A stretch of 64,000 nucleotides of DNA from Globodera rostochiensis (lineage: Eukaryota > Nematoda > Chromadorea > Rhabditida > Heteroderidae). The stretch lies in NCBI GenBank assembly GCA_018350325.1, contig JAEVLN010000001.1, forward strand, positions 4,493,254-4,557,253, given 5' to 3'. Positions within the stretch are counted from its first letter, which is position 1. Every line of letters starts with the position of its first letter. The notes under the pieces were generated by a model that was not told the origin of the DNA, did no database searches, and was given only the letters and a program-made list of their open reading frames with translations. Made by a program: the position numbers and the translations under genes. This document shows, piece by piece, positions 1-9,824 of the stretch.

Positions 1-131
1 GCAGCCAGTAATTCTCTAATCGATTTGATCGGGTCCGGCCCACTTACAAATTAGATTAATTGCGTGTGCATGGGGGGTTTTTTACGGTCAGAAACGGGGT
101 TTTATCCACACCGGATTTGTATTGGCAAAGA

Positions 132-1181
132 TCACTCTTTCATAGCGAGGGGTGGTTCATCGATTCCGCCCAAGCTGCTGTACTGCTCCAAAAAGAGAGA
201 TGGGAACCAAAATACGGCGCCAACGTCCATCTCCTGCTCGTCCACCCAGGCCCTCCCGTCTTTCACCAGCCGATCCAGCACACATCGCGCCCTCTGTTCC
301 TCCCATCTGAGCCGGTTTACGATCAATGCCTCACTGACGTGACCGCCGGTTTCTTCCGCCAGCTGCAACACCCGCACGTCGTCCATGCTCAGTTCCCCGG
401 GCACACTTTGGATCAGAAAACGGTCGCCTCCCAGAGAAACCAGTTCAAATCCGTGCCCAAGAACCTTCAGCTTCTTGACAGCGCGGATCACGTCGTCGCT
501 TTGTTGGGATTTAAGGATGGTAAATTTGACAAAAAATTTAAAAATGTATGTTAATATCAGGAGAAAAGGCTTTTTAAATTAAACTCACTGGGAAATTGGT
601 TCTTTCCGGGTCCGTGAACGTGACCGCATCAATCGGTTTCTCAGTTCATCAACAGTAATTAGCCCACCATTCAAATGCGTCGTCGACATGCAAACTGAAA
701 AAAGAGCACCGTGCTCCATTTCATTTGTAGTTAAAAAAAATACCTTCAATTATTTGAACGGCGAGTTCATAGTAAAAACTGCCAACGCCAAGTTTTTCTG
801 CCCAAAATCCTTTGCTAGCTTAAATTTGGCAAAAAATTTAGTTTTTAGGAGGAAGTTTGGCTATTCGTTTTTTTCACAAAAATATACATGCAAGAGGGTC
901 GACTCCTACGGTTACGCACATTTCCTGGAAGTAACGTCTAAATTGGGAATTTTTTCGTATTTCGTCCCGATGTTTCATCGCAAATTCCTCCAATTTTTGT
1001 GTGAACATTCCCAACTGATCGGTAAACTGCTGCAACTGTTCGCCAGCCAATTGGTCTCCTTTCGCTTGGAATTTGGCCTTTTGAATTTAACGTCGAATAA
1101 AAATATAATTAGTTTTAAAACCTGCATGTCCTGCTTTTTTTGCACAGCCCCAACACCAATTGCACGTCTGCGTGAAGTCAT
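132..1181 (-). CDS. SNF8: ESCRT-II subunit VPS22/SNF8
   Basis: SNF8 is the winged-helix core subunit of ESCRT-II, which sorts ubiquitinated cargo into multivesicular bodies on endosomes. Five exons join in frame (1181-1122, 1077-888, 818-744, 694-589, 498-132) to give 265 aa, close to the roughly 258 aa of the human protein. The N-terminus reads [16 protein letters not shown], a good match to the conserved RR.(V/I)G.GA..KK start. Next come a helical segment ending in [12 protein letters not shown], then [20 protein letters not shown], and two winged-helix blocks containing [17 protein letters not shown] and [10 protein letters not shown]. All donors are GT. It lies head-to-head with TRMT1 copy 1, with start codons about 350 bp apart, so a shared promoter region is possible. 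Identification is firm; the last ten residues are less conserved. Confidence 0.93.
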
Positions 1182-1528
1182 ACCGAAATTACTTAGGCAA
1201 ATAGCGATGTCCAATTTAAAACAAAAAGTTAATTTCAAATGCATGTATAGACCTGGATTTTTCTGGATCCAGGAATCCAGGCCTGCGTCAAATCCAGAAC
1301 CCAGATCGAGGCATTTGAAATTTTTAGTGACAGATCGCCAAATTTCCAAAAACCTCCCTCTAAAAACTCAAAAACCATGATTTTTAAAATTTTGTTGCAA
1401 AATGAGGAGGGTTTGACACTTTTTTCCCGGCTTGGAAATTTTTGCCTTTGGGCACCAGCTTTACTATTACCATTTTTGTTTATTTTTTCATCTCATTTTT
1501 TAATTTTTTAGGAGAAAAATATTAAAGA
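1182..1528. promoter_or_regulatory. Intergenic region between divergent SNF8 and TRMT1 copy 1
   Basis: This 347-bp spacer separates two start codons on opposite strands, so both 5' flanks lie here. It is AT-rich near the TRMT1 side, and a TTTTTTAG acceptor-like site at about 1502-1511, just before the TRMT1 start, could accept a spliced leader. A GGATCCAGGAATCC near-palindrome lies near 1265. No core promoter motif can be assigned by eye. Confidence 0.35.
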
Positions 1529-3435
1529 ATGGAAATTGAATTAGTCGATGTGCAGTGCAAAAAAGAACAAATTGAAAGTGGAAGCGTTGCTAATTCGGCA
1601 GACGAAGTCGCCGAAGTTACGGAGGGATTGGCGAGAATAAGCACACCGACCGATGGCGGCGAGACATTCTACAACCCGGTGCAGGAGTTCAACCGGGACC
1701 TGACGTTGGATTACAAAGACCAAGCAGAGGATGCATTGTTTCCACCTTAAGGAATTTAGGGTCATCGTTCTGAAGGCGTTCACAGCCGAAAGGGAGGCCA
1801 AAAAGGAGGAGCAAAAGCCGAAGGAGGGAACAACGAGTGAACCGGCGGCTAAACAGAGGAAAATTACGGGGTCAAATACAGCCCGCCATCCTCTTGCCTC
1901 ACAACAATTGCTGGTGGGCGTTTTGGATTGAATTTATTTACTATTTCTGATCTGAATTTTAAGGATGGGGGTGGAATCCGTGTGCTCGATGCTCTGTCTG
2001 CGTCCGGTCTGCGCGCAATTCGTTTTGCTTTGGAAGTGCCCAATGTTGAGCGCGTTCTGGCCAACGACTTTTCGGAGAGGGCGGTCGAGGCAATTCGGCG
2101 GAATGTGGAGCTAAACGGCGTCCAGGACAGAGTCGAGGCGGTCTTTTCTGACGCAATGTCTGTGACATCGGCCCCATTTTTGGATTTGCCTTTTAGCGAT
2201 TTGATGATGGCGCATCGCAAGTTCGGCAAGAGGTTTCATGCCGTCGACTTGGACCCGTACGGTTCGGCCTCCGTCTTTCTGGATGCCGCTGTGCAGGCAG
2301 TGATGGACGAAGGTATACGGACGGAGAACATTTTGGCATTAAAAAGTTATCTGTCTCAGGTCTGCTGATGGTCACTTGCACGGACACTGCAATTCTCTGC
2401 GGAAATACCGCCGAGGCGTGTTTCAACAAATACGGCTCGGTCCCGTTGAGGCACAAGTCTTGCCATGAATTGGTTTCCGACGGTTCGGCCTCACTTTCAC
2501 ACATTTCTCCTTAAGGCTCTTCGCATTTTGCTCCGCGCGATTGACGGCCATGCGAACCGTCACAAACGTTACATTGTGCCGCTTCTCTCCGTCAGCGTCG
2601 ACTTTTACGTCCGGTGTTTTGTCCGAATTCGGTCGGGAGCGGCTGTGGCCAAAGACAGCGTGACGTGCGTTCTTTATATGCTTTTGCTGCTTCACTTTCC
2701 TAAAAAAGGCCATCGTTTTGCTTCAGAAAACTTGCCCACATGCACTGTTGCGCCACCTGCCAAAGTTTGGACTTACAGCCTCTGCTCAAAAAGAGTGTCA
2801 ACGGGGCCAGCGTCCGTTTCTCGAACGCCCACTTTCAGTCCGATCTGATCCGCCTTACTGAAAGGCAGGGCACGTCGAGGGATGGCGGACTCGTCGCAAC
2901 GTGCGCGCATTGTGGCGGGACGGCCGTCCACACGGGCGGTCCCATTTGGGTGGCGCCAACTTGCGATGTCGAGTTCGTCGGCAAGCTGCTTGCAATGTTC
3001 GGATTTTGCATCGGATTAGCCGATTGAATTGCTTCAGACTCAACTGTCCGAAAGCCGGGGACGCCAAATTGGGCACTCGCGAGCGTCTGGAAGGTCTTCT
3101 GACGGTGCTTTCGGAGGAACTGCACGACGTGCCTCTCTTTTACGAACACGACCAGCTGATGAACGTGGTGAAGTGTCCTGCGCCCAAAATGAGCACCTTC
3201 CGATCCGCCCTGCTCAATGCGGGCTACCGATGCTCCATTTCCCATTGTAACCCGAGGGCCATCAAAACAGACGCTCCAACAACTTTTCTGTGGGATGTTT
3301 GTCGAGAATGGGTGGGTTGTTGGGGGACAAAGCCATCCACCAACCGGTCCCACCGCTTTTTGCAGGCAAAACGGAATGGCATCAAACCCGAAGGAACAGC
3401 GGCGGACACTCCGCGCAATTGGATTTTGACAAGGG
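1478..3435 (+). repeat. Left arm of large inverted repeat (TRMT1 duplication)
   Basis: This stretch, from about 50 bp upstream of the TRMT1 start through most of exon 9, recurs on the opposite strand at about 22960-24903 with only scattered differences, introns included. Outside these limits the flanks differ. The spacer between the arms is about 19.5 kb. Confidence 0.85.
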
Positions 3436-3818
3436 AGGCAAAGTGTGAAAAAATGAGTTAGTGATTTTCTTTTTTGTTCTGTTTAGGTTCAAAATCAACT
3501 TCACTACTCATCCCGAATGCAGAGTTGCTGGGTTGCTCAATCTCAACAAATCGAAACTTTTGGCATCGTCAGATGAAAGGTGCATTCCGAAAACTTTAGC
3601 ATTGTTTTAATTTTTGCCAAAGATTCGTTTTGGCACGGGAGAAAAAGCAAACGCGGAAGTCTTCTTCCCAATCTATTTGCACCGGTCAATTTCCAAAGAC
3701 CCCCGACCATTACTGGGACACCGGCTACCCGACACGAGACGAACAGCTTCAGAGGGGCTATTTGAAGTTCACAAATTCGCCGCTCTTCAAAAAAACAGCG
3801 AAGCGGCGTTTATTGTAG
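1529..3818 (+). CDS. TRMT1: tRNA (guanine-26,N2)-dimethyltransferase, copy 1
   Basis: Trm1 makes m2,2-G26 in cytosolic and mitochondrial tRNAs. Eleven exons (1529-1704, 1760-1913, 1964-2157, 2197-2312, 2360-2472, 2516-2664, 2727-2996, 3038-3311, 3366-3442, 3487-3579, 3623-3818) join to an intact 603-aa frame. Diagnostic segments are [33 protein letters not shown] (SAM-binding), [45 protein letters not shown] and the zinc-binding CATC/CAHC pairs. From about 3430 on it no longer resembles copy 2: the tail keeps HPEC but lacks the NWGP motif present in copy 2 and in the human protein, and ends in a different Lys/Arg-rich sequence. The catalytic part looks functional; the tail is lineage-specific or rearranged. 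Confidence 0.93.
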
Positions 3819-4043
3819 CGTTTTGTGCTTAATTCGAATTAATTCCGTCTTCATTTTTTGTTCATAAATTTCTAATGAATGTGCAAAGGCTTAACTTATA
3901 CCAACAATTATTTCGTTATTTATTATTGTTTTTTACGCGAGAAAAAGTATTGTCTGTGCAATTGGTCCACTTCCAATAAATATCAATTAATTAATTAACA
4001 AATAAATAAAAAATTGTGTCTTTTCTATTTACAAGGATTCAAA

Positions 4044-4618
4044 ATGGTGAAATTGGAAGAGATAAAGTCAAAATTTGAAACCGAATTTGAGAAGCTGCGA
4101 CAATTGGAGAAAGGTGGGGGCTTCCCTTATTGTAATCATTTGCATTCAATATGCTTTAGACCGTGCCAAATGCATGTCGAACAGACGACAATTGGAAAGC
4201 CAATTGACAGAGAATTCAATGGTCAAAGAGGTGAGTGAGTTGCAATGATTTTCGGCCTCGCTGGCCCCTTCGACGTATATAATGAAAATGCATTGGAGGA
4301 ATTGGATCGGTTGGAGAGTGGCGCCGGCGTGTTCAAGCTGATTGGACCCGTGTTGATCAAGCAGGACCTGGAGGAGGCCAAGCAAAATGTGGAGAAGAGA
4401 ATTGCTTACATTCAAACGGAAATGTAAATGGAAAATGGCGGGCTCACGTTCGAGCACTTTTGCTTAATTTAAGCGAGAGAGTAGAGTCTTTGCTTGGCGA
4501 TTCGGAGAAAAACATCGAAGCACAAAAAGAAGGCGTTGAGAGGGCGCGCGACACACTCAGACAGACTTTGGCGGCCTCCACCGCCTCGACACCGACGGCG
4601 AATTCGATCAACGCCTAA
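4044..4618 (+). CDS. pfd-6: Prefoldin subunit 6
   Basis: This is a beta-type subunit of the hexameric prefoldin chaperone, which hands unfolded actin and tubulin to the cytosolic chaperonin. Four exons (4044-4113, 4160-4230, 4299-4423, 4474-4618) give 136 aa, the usual size. The protein is two coiled coils around the beta-hairpin core: N-terminal LEEIKSKFETEFEKLRQLEK, then RRQLESQLTENSMVKEELDRL, the hairpin VFKLIGPVLIKQDLEEAKQN, and a second coil beginning KRIAYIQTEIERVE. The QLTEN..VKEEL and VFKL(I/L)GPVL blocks are the family signature. Exon 3 uses a weak acceptor (TTGGAG), chosen because it restores the conserved VKE-EL join. Confidence 0.92.
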
Positions 4619-5199
4619 GGGGCCGACCAATGCGACGAAGCTGAACATTTGCTAATACGTTTATTAGACGATGTCTTTGCTTGCTTCGTCTCCCTTTCCC
4701 TTTTGATAAACTTTTTGTTTGTGAGAAGGGAATGACAATGTGTGCAAAAGTTATAAATACGGGAAAATTGGAACAGCAATGGTCGGGCGGGGTTCGCGAG
4801 TTGTACTTCCATTTTGAGAATTTTTGGCAAACTTTTCGTTGGTTGATTGTTTTATTTTGGTTCAGTTTTGTCTAGTGGCGTCTGAGCAGTCGGTTGTTTT
4901 GAGCTCCTCCCCCGTGCCTGCTCCCAATCGACGGGGTGGCGCCCGTCCTCACAAATTCGTCCTCGAACTTTGCCATAACGATGGCTCTGAACATCTCGTA
5001 ACAGTGACCCTGAAGTGCGGGCACTAAATTTGCAATTCGTCCCCCAAGACCGCGCACTTTCCATTCCATAATCCGACGCCGAAAGTCAGCTGCAATGCAA
5101 ATTTGGTTGAATATCCTCGTCACGAATGCCGAACACTTTGGGCAGGACCCGTCAAAGCAGTGAAAAGCGCATTTGTGCCGAAAAAATAATTTTATTTTA
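4619..5199. other. Intergenic, tail-to-tail
   Basis: This lies between the convergent ends of the prefoldin and cysteine-rich genes. A minus-strand frame of 83 codons (4872-5123) is open and contains CysPro-like motifs just upstream, but I could not join it in frame to the cysteine-rich gene with consensus sites. It may be an alternative 3' exon or an untranslated region. Confidence 0.4.
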
Positions 5200-5979
5200 T
5201 TATCGCGGGTTGGGGGCGTACCGGAGACAGAAGCTGATCTTGTTCAGGTCGTGGTTGGCCTGTTGCACACATTCTCCGGCACAGTTCACCAGCACGGCAC
5301 ATTCCCCTTCGACAAAATTGGACAATTCAACAAAATTATCCGGGATGGCCCCGAATTATACCATCCATGGACCGTTTGTTTCCCGAGAGAACATCAACGA
5401 GCTTAATGGAAGAAAAAATATGATTTGAAATCAGCGACTGATCGATTGTCTGATCAGTCCGTTTGGTGAACATCGGATGCGTCGACTGACCTGCTGTTTG
5501 CTGGTCATGCACAGGGGACACCGATTGCACTCCTCCATGCAGCCGGAAGTGAAAATGCAGCCGTAGTCGATGTTCTGAGGTTGAAACAATCAAATAAAAA
5601 GCCTTGCCACAATGACTGACAATCGCTGACCTTGTCCAACTCGTTGTACAAATCCTTGCCAATTGTGGCATTTTCGAATGAACTTTGTAGGGACTCCAGC
5701 TGAACACATTTGTTCTGTACCGTACACATAAAAAGGTCCTTAACGGAATATTGTAGTGCAGCGAAAAGAATGGGTACGGTGTTTTTCCTATTTGAAAATG
5801 TGTCAAAGCCGCTTTTGGGCCCTTGACTTTCCGATTAATACTTTGCATTTGGCATTTAGTTTCAATGCTCCGTCAGAGATTGGCTCCGTTAAAGGCAGCA
5901 GCACCAGAAACAGCTCGAAAACCAACAGCAGGCCGTGTCCTCCACCCGATAAGCCGACCCACAAATCGGTGGCCCTCAT
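5200..5979 (-). CDS. Putative secreted cysteine-rich protein
   Basis: I do not recognise this family. Five exons (5979-5842, 5738-5631, 5574-5491, 5401-5362, 5306-5200) give 158 aa. The N-terminus has a strongly hydrophobic stretch (GLLLVFELFLVLLPL) expected of a signal peptide, followed by about 120 residues with 12 cysteines, including GCIFTSGCMEECNRCPLC and CAVLVNCAGEC. The even cysteine number and absence of any later membrane segment suggest a disulphide-bonded secreted protein. Exon 4 is only 40 bp and was placed because phase and cysteine spacing require it. It could be a cuticle, glandular or effector protein; function is unknown. Confidence 0.65.
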
Positions 5980-6487
5980 TAAGCTATGGCCTGCGAGTTT
6001 TGGAGGGGAACTTTTAGAGAAAGTGTTAAAACAACCGCCGGTAAATGAGTAAAGAGAAAGGGATAAATAGACGGGTTTTTGGGGGGGGGGGGGGACAGAT
6101 GGACTTCCTGTGGACGACCAACTGCTGGGCCCTCAATGTTAGAGAGTGAAGGTGCGCGATTGTGGTCATCGCGTCGATGGAAGGGAAATGTTGGCGAAGG
6201 GCGATTTGGCGGAGATGCGTTCGCCCCCTGGGGGTATTTGCTGCTGGGAAGCGAATGGACAACGGAAGGCCCACGGACAAAGTCCCTCCCGCCCACTAAC
6301 AACTCATCCCCCCCCCCCAGCCCCAACCGGTCCTTCGCCGACCGTTTCTCCATCAAAGGGTTGGGATTGGAAAACTCGGCTTCGGCTTCTTCTTCCTTTT
6401 CTGGCGATCCTTCGCACCAAAATCGATTGACGGGATTTTGGGAATTGAATAAAACATTTACTCTCCGCGGGATAATCATAGGGAGCA

Positions 6488-6520
<33 letters not shown>

Positions 6521-6757
6521 ACAGCAGGAGGCATGGAAAGGTGGGGGATTATTGCGGAGAGGGGGGGGGCGGATTTGGAATAAATATGATCGCATACGGA
6601 GTCTTGTAATATTTATGTCTGATCATTGAAAATCATCTCATAAACTTTGAAAACTCATTCCCGTCGTCGTTGCTTCCCTTCCCCCTCCTTCTCCATAGCC
6701 TCCGGCAATGCGTCCTTCTGTCCCTGTCGGCATTAACCTGTACCTGCTCAAAAGGCT
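5980..6757. other. Non-coding spacer with C/G homopolymers
   Basis: This stretch holds several G runs (about 6078-6094, 6490-6520) and a C run near 6308-6320. Open frames here are proline- or glycine-rich shadows of these runs. It may include the 3' UTR of the SIX1/2 gene. Confidence 0.5.
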
Positions 6758-8532
6758 CTATTTCCCTTTTTTTCTCTTCGAAGCCCACCTTCCCTCGGGT
6801 CCCACATATCCTCCGTACGCAATCCACGCCGCAGCGGCTAAGGCGGACGATGTTGGGACCGTCGTTGACGCATGTTGGGGCAGTGCCATCATCGGCGTCG
6901 ACGGCACTCTTTGCCGATTCTCCTGTCCGATGACGTCGATCAGCGGATTCTGCGTGTAAGAAGTGAGTTGTTGTGCTGGAAAGTGCGGTTGGTGTACAGC
7001 TGACGAGACGGAGGAGGAGGGCAGCAAAAACTGTTGTTGCTGCTGATAAAGGGCTTGCCGCTGAACAGATTCAAGTCCCACGCCCTTTCCCTGCTCTTCG
7101 TCGGCCTCCGTCTTCCCTATGCCCATCTCCAGCTTATTCTTCGCACTCAACATGGACGCCACCGCCACCGCGGACAGCTCATCCTCCTCGGCTGCTGATG
7201 AGTCACAAAATGTGTCATCAGTCGGACACAATTGAGCGCCTTCCTCTCTGCAAATTAAAGTTTATGACCGGCGTTCTTTTCCTGTCCAGACCCCCCCCCC
7301 CTCCGGTGATTACCTGCACCCGGCCGCTCTGTCCCTCTGTCGTCTGTTCTTGAACCAATTGGACACTTGTGTCGGCGTTAAACCCGTGCGTTCCGCCAGC
7401 TCCTTCTTCTCCTTGGGTGACGGGTAGGGGTTTAGCCGGTAGGACTCGCGGAGAATGGCCCTGGACCTCTCCTGAAGGGGCGGGACCGTTTCGTTTTACC
7501 CCCACCCCCCACTAATGGCTCACCCGGAAGCAGTAGCTGTTTACTCCCCCCCCCCCCAATGACTCACCCGGAAGCAGTAGCTGTTTACTCCCCCCCCCCC
7601 AATGACTCACCCGGAAGCAGTAGCTGTTTACTCCCCCCCCCCACTAATGACTCACCCGGAAGCAGTAGCTGTTTACTCCCCCCCCCCACTAATGACTCAC
7701 CCGGAAGCAGTAGCTGTTTACTCCCCCCCCCCCAATGACCCGGAAGCAGTAGCTGTTTACTCCCCCCCCCCCCCCAATGACTCACCCGGAAGCAGTAGCT
7801 GGTCTCCTCCCCGTCCCAAATGGTCCGAGGCAACGGAAACTTCCGTCTGATTCGGTATTTGCCGACGGCGCCCAACTCGCGGCCTCGCATTTTCTCGGCC
7901 TATTATTTGGAGTTCATTATATAATCTGTCGAAGAATTTTCTTATTTTCATCAAAACAATTTCCAAAATTCTGAAAAAGAGTCGGGGCCTTGCTTAGGCT
8001 ATTTGCCAATGTCACCTCGCAGTAATGCGCATGCATCCAAAGTTCCTAAAGGTCCGTTTTTATTTTGTTCAGAATGATTGATCCCGCGCCCTCCCACCAC
8101 CTGAAGTTCGGCATGGGTTTCTGGCGAAAAGTTGTGAGATTGAAGAATGGCGTAAAGCTCTTTGAAATTGTGCCGATGAAAGGAAATCACCGCCTGCGCT
8201 TTCAAAACTCCCTCGCTGAAGCGATATTCGTCCAGTGGGGGAATGGTCCACAGAAATTGGGCCTTGGGGGAGCGATTGATTGGTGCCAATGTTCGTTTTG
8301 CAAAGGCCTCACCAGTCGGTCAAGCAAATTATGCCGTTGCAAAACTTCGCAGAGAACGCCCACCTGTTCGACGCTAAACACAAATTCTGAGGAGGACGGT
8401 TGGGAGGGAATGGCACTGAAAGGGCGGGGGGGGGGGTGAATGGATTGGCGATGCGTTTGATGACCTGTGATGGAGATGGTGGTGCAGCTGAAGCTGTGGT
8501 GGGTGAGGGGGCATCATGGCCGAGGAAGCCAT
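6758..8532 (-). CDS. ceh-34: SIX1/2-class homeobox transcription factor (ceh-34-like)
   Basis: This is a sine oculis-class nuclear DNA-binding regulator, which in animals works with Eya in head, pharynx and muscle development. Seven exons (8532-8465, 8415-8313, 8262-8101, 8045-8016, 7899-7786, 7471-7314, 7247-6758) sum to 374 aa. A His-rich start is followed by the SIX domain ([88 protein letters not shown]). The homeodomain then has [20 protein letters not shown] and [15 protein letters not shown], with the class-specific Lys50. The rest is a Gln-rich, low-complexity tail. Intron 5 is filled with copies of the exon 5/donor junction. The end of exon 7 is the least certain part. Confidence 0.88.
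7517..7785 (-). repeat. Minisatellite duplicating the SIX gene exon 5 end and splice donor
   Basis: Six tandem copies of a roughly 37-47-bp unit sit in intron 5, directly after the true exon end. On the gene strand each unit reads TACTGCTTCCGGGTGAGTCA, the last 13 coding bases plus the donor, followed by a G run of 8-14 and AGTAAACAGC. Each unit thus carries a complete consensus donor. Units differ mainly in G-run length and in ATTG versus ATTAGTG. Confidence 0.9.
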
Positions 8533-9824
8533 GTTGGCCGTGGCCGACGCCTTTCCCCTCTCCGATTACGTCCTTTGGCGGCCGCGACGGTGTCGATTCC
8601 CCTCCCCCGATGGGGCAGGCAGTGTTGATTTCCTCCAAATTCGATACGAAAGCGGGGGGGGGGGGAGGAGGGGGGTAAACGGTCGGTGGTCGGTTGGTTG
8701 TTTGGTGTTATGCCGATCTTCGTCTTTGCATTGAAAAGCGATAAGAAGCGTATTTGAGAAGTGCGCGATGATCGACGTGGGAACCAGAGATTGGCCAGTG
8801 AGAGACGCCGGAGCCGGCGAAATTCAATCCAACGGCAGAAATGGGGGGGGGGCAAATGAAAGGACAAAAGGACGAAGAAGCGGCGGCGATTCGGGAGGGA
8901 GAAAGGGCGGGAAAATGAGGCGGGAAGGGGTGGGCTGGAACTGAGCAAGGAGAGATGAAGCGGCGGATGGAATTTCATCCGAAGCTTCATCCCCTCAGGG
9001 GAAGGGTACGGTGTCCAGGAGAGGGCGGAGAGGGACGGCCCGCTCCGACCGCCCCCCCCCGCTCAAAAACAATGTTTGCCCAAGGAGAAAGCCTCCCCCC
9101 CCCCTCCCAGCAGGTGTCAATGACTCTCGAACTGCTCTCTCCACTCATCTCCATCATTCTTCAACATTTTGACCACCATTTCGTCATGTTTGTATTGGGC
9201 CAACCCTCCTCCATATGATCCTATCCCAAACAAATGACCCAATTTGCCCCTTTCACATCAATCACTCCTCGCACTTGGGCAGTTTATTTATTTATTCTCT
9301 GAGATACTTTTACGGATAAACACTCTTTTTGCTATTTTTTATCAAGAACTCCAAACATCAGAGCCATCTCTCTCATTCTTCCCGTTTCAGCTCCTCCCTC
9401 GCGGCGTTTTCTTCCTTCCTTCCCCCGAATTCTTCTTCCCCTTTCTGCTCTTCCGCCCTCCGGCAGTTTCGCCTTCGTCCTCTTCGTCCCCATTTCATTG
9501 CTGCTTCATTGACGACGCCGACAGCCAAATGGCCAATCTGTGGATGAATTTGGTTGGAGGATAAAATGGGTAAAATGGGGGGGGGCCGGGGGGGCGCCGG
9601 GGGGGGGGGGTAAATAAACAGACCGACCGACGGATGGAAGTGGGAGGATGAGGGAGTGCAGCGGAGGAAAGGCATTTTGGCCCCCGGCAACGGCACCTCC
9701 GCCGGAGGATCATCCCACCGCCCCTCTCCGCCGTCCCTTCTGGCGATGTTCTGTTGCTCACCCTCCGTTCCATCACTTTCGGTTGATGAGCAGATAATTA
9801 TTCTGTTAATAATTTGGAATGTAT
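8533..9824. other. Spacer between the two SIX genes
   Basis: This is non-coding, with G runs near 8656-8672, 9571-9610 and C runs near 9050-9112. The minus-strand open frames are Pro/Arg-rich shadows. It should hold the SIX1/2 promoter and the 3' end of the second SIX gene. Confidence 0.5.

Noticed and set aside
4872..5123. 83-codon minus-strand frame as a 3' exon of the cysteine-rich gene
   Set aside because: It could not be joined in phase using GT-AG or GC-AG sites, and the upstream exon already ends in a stop after a conserved-looking cysteine pattern. Left as possible UTR.
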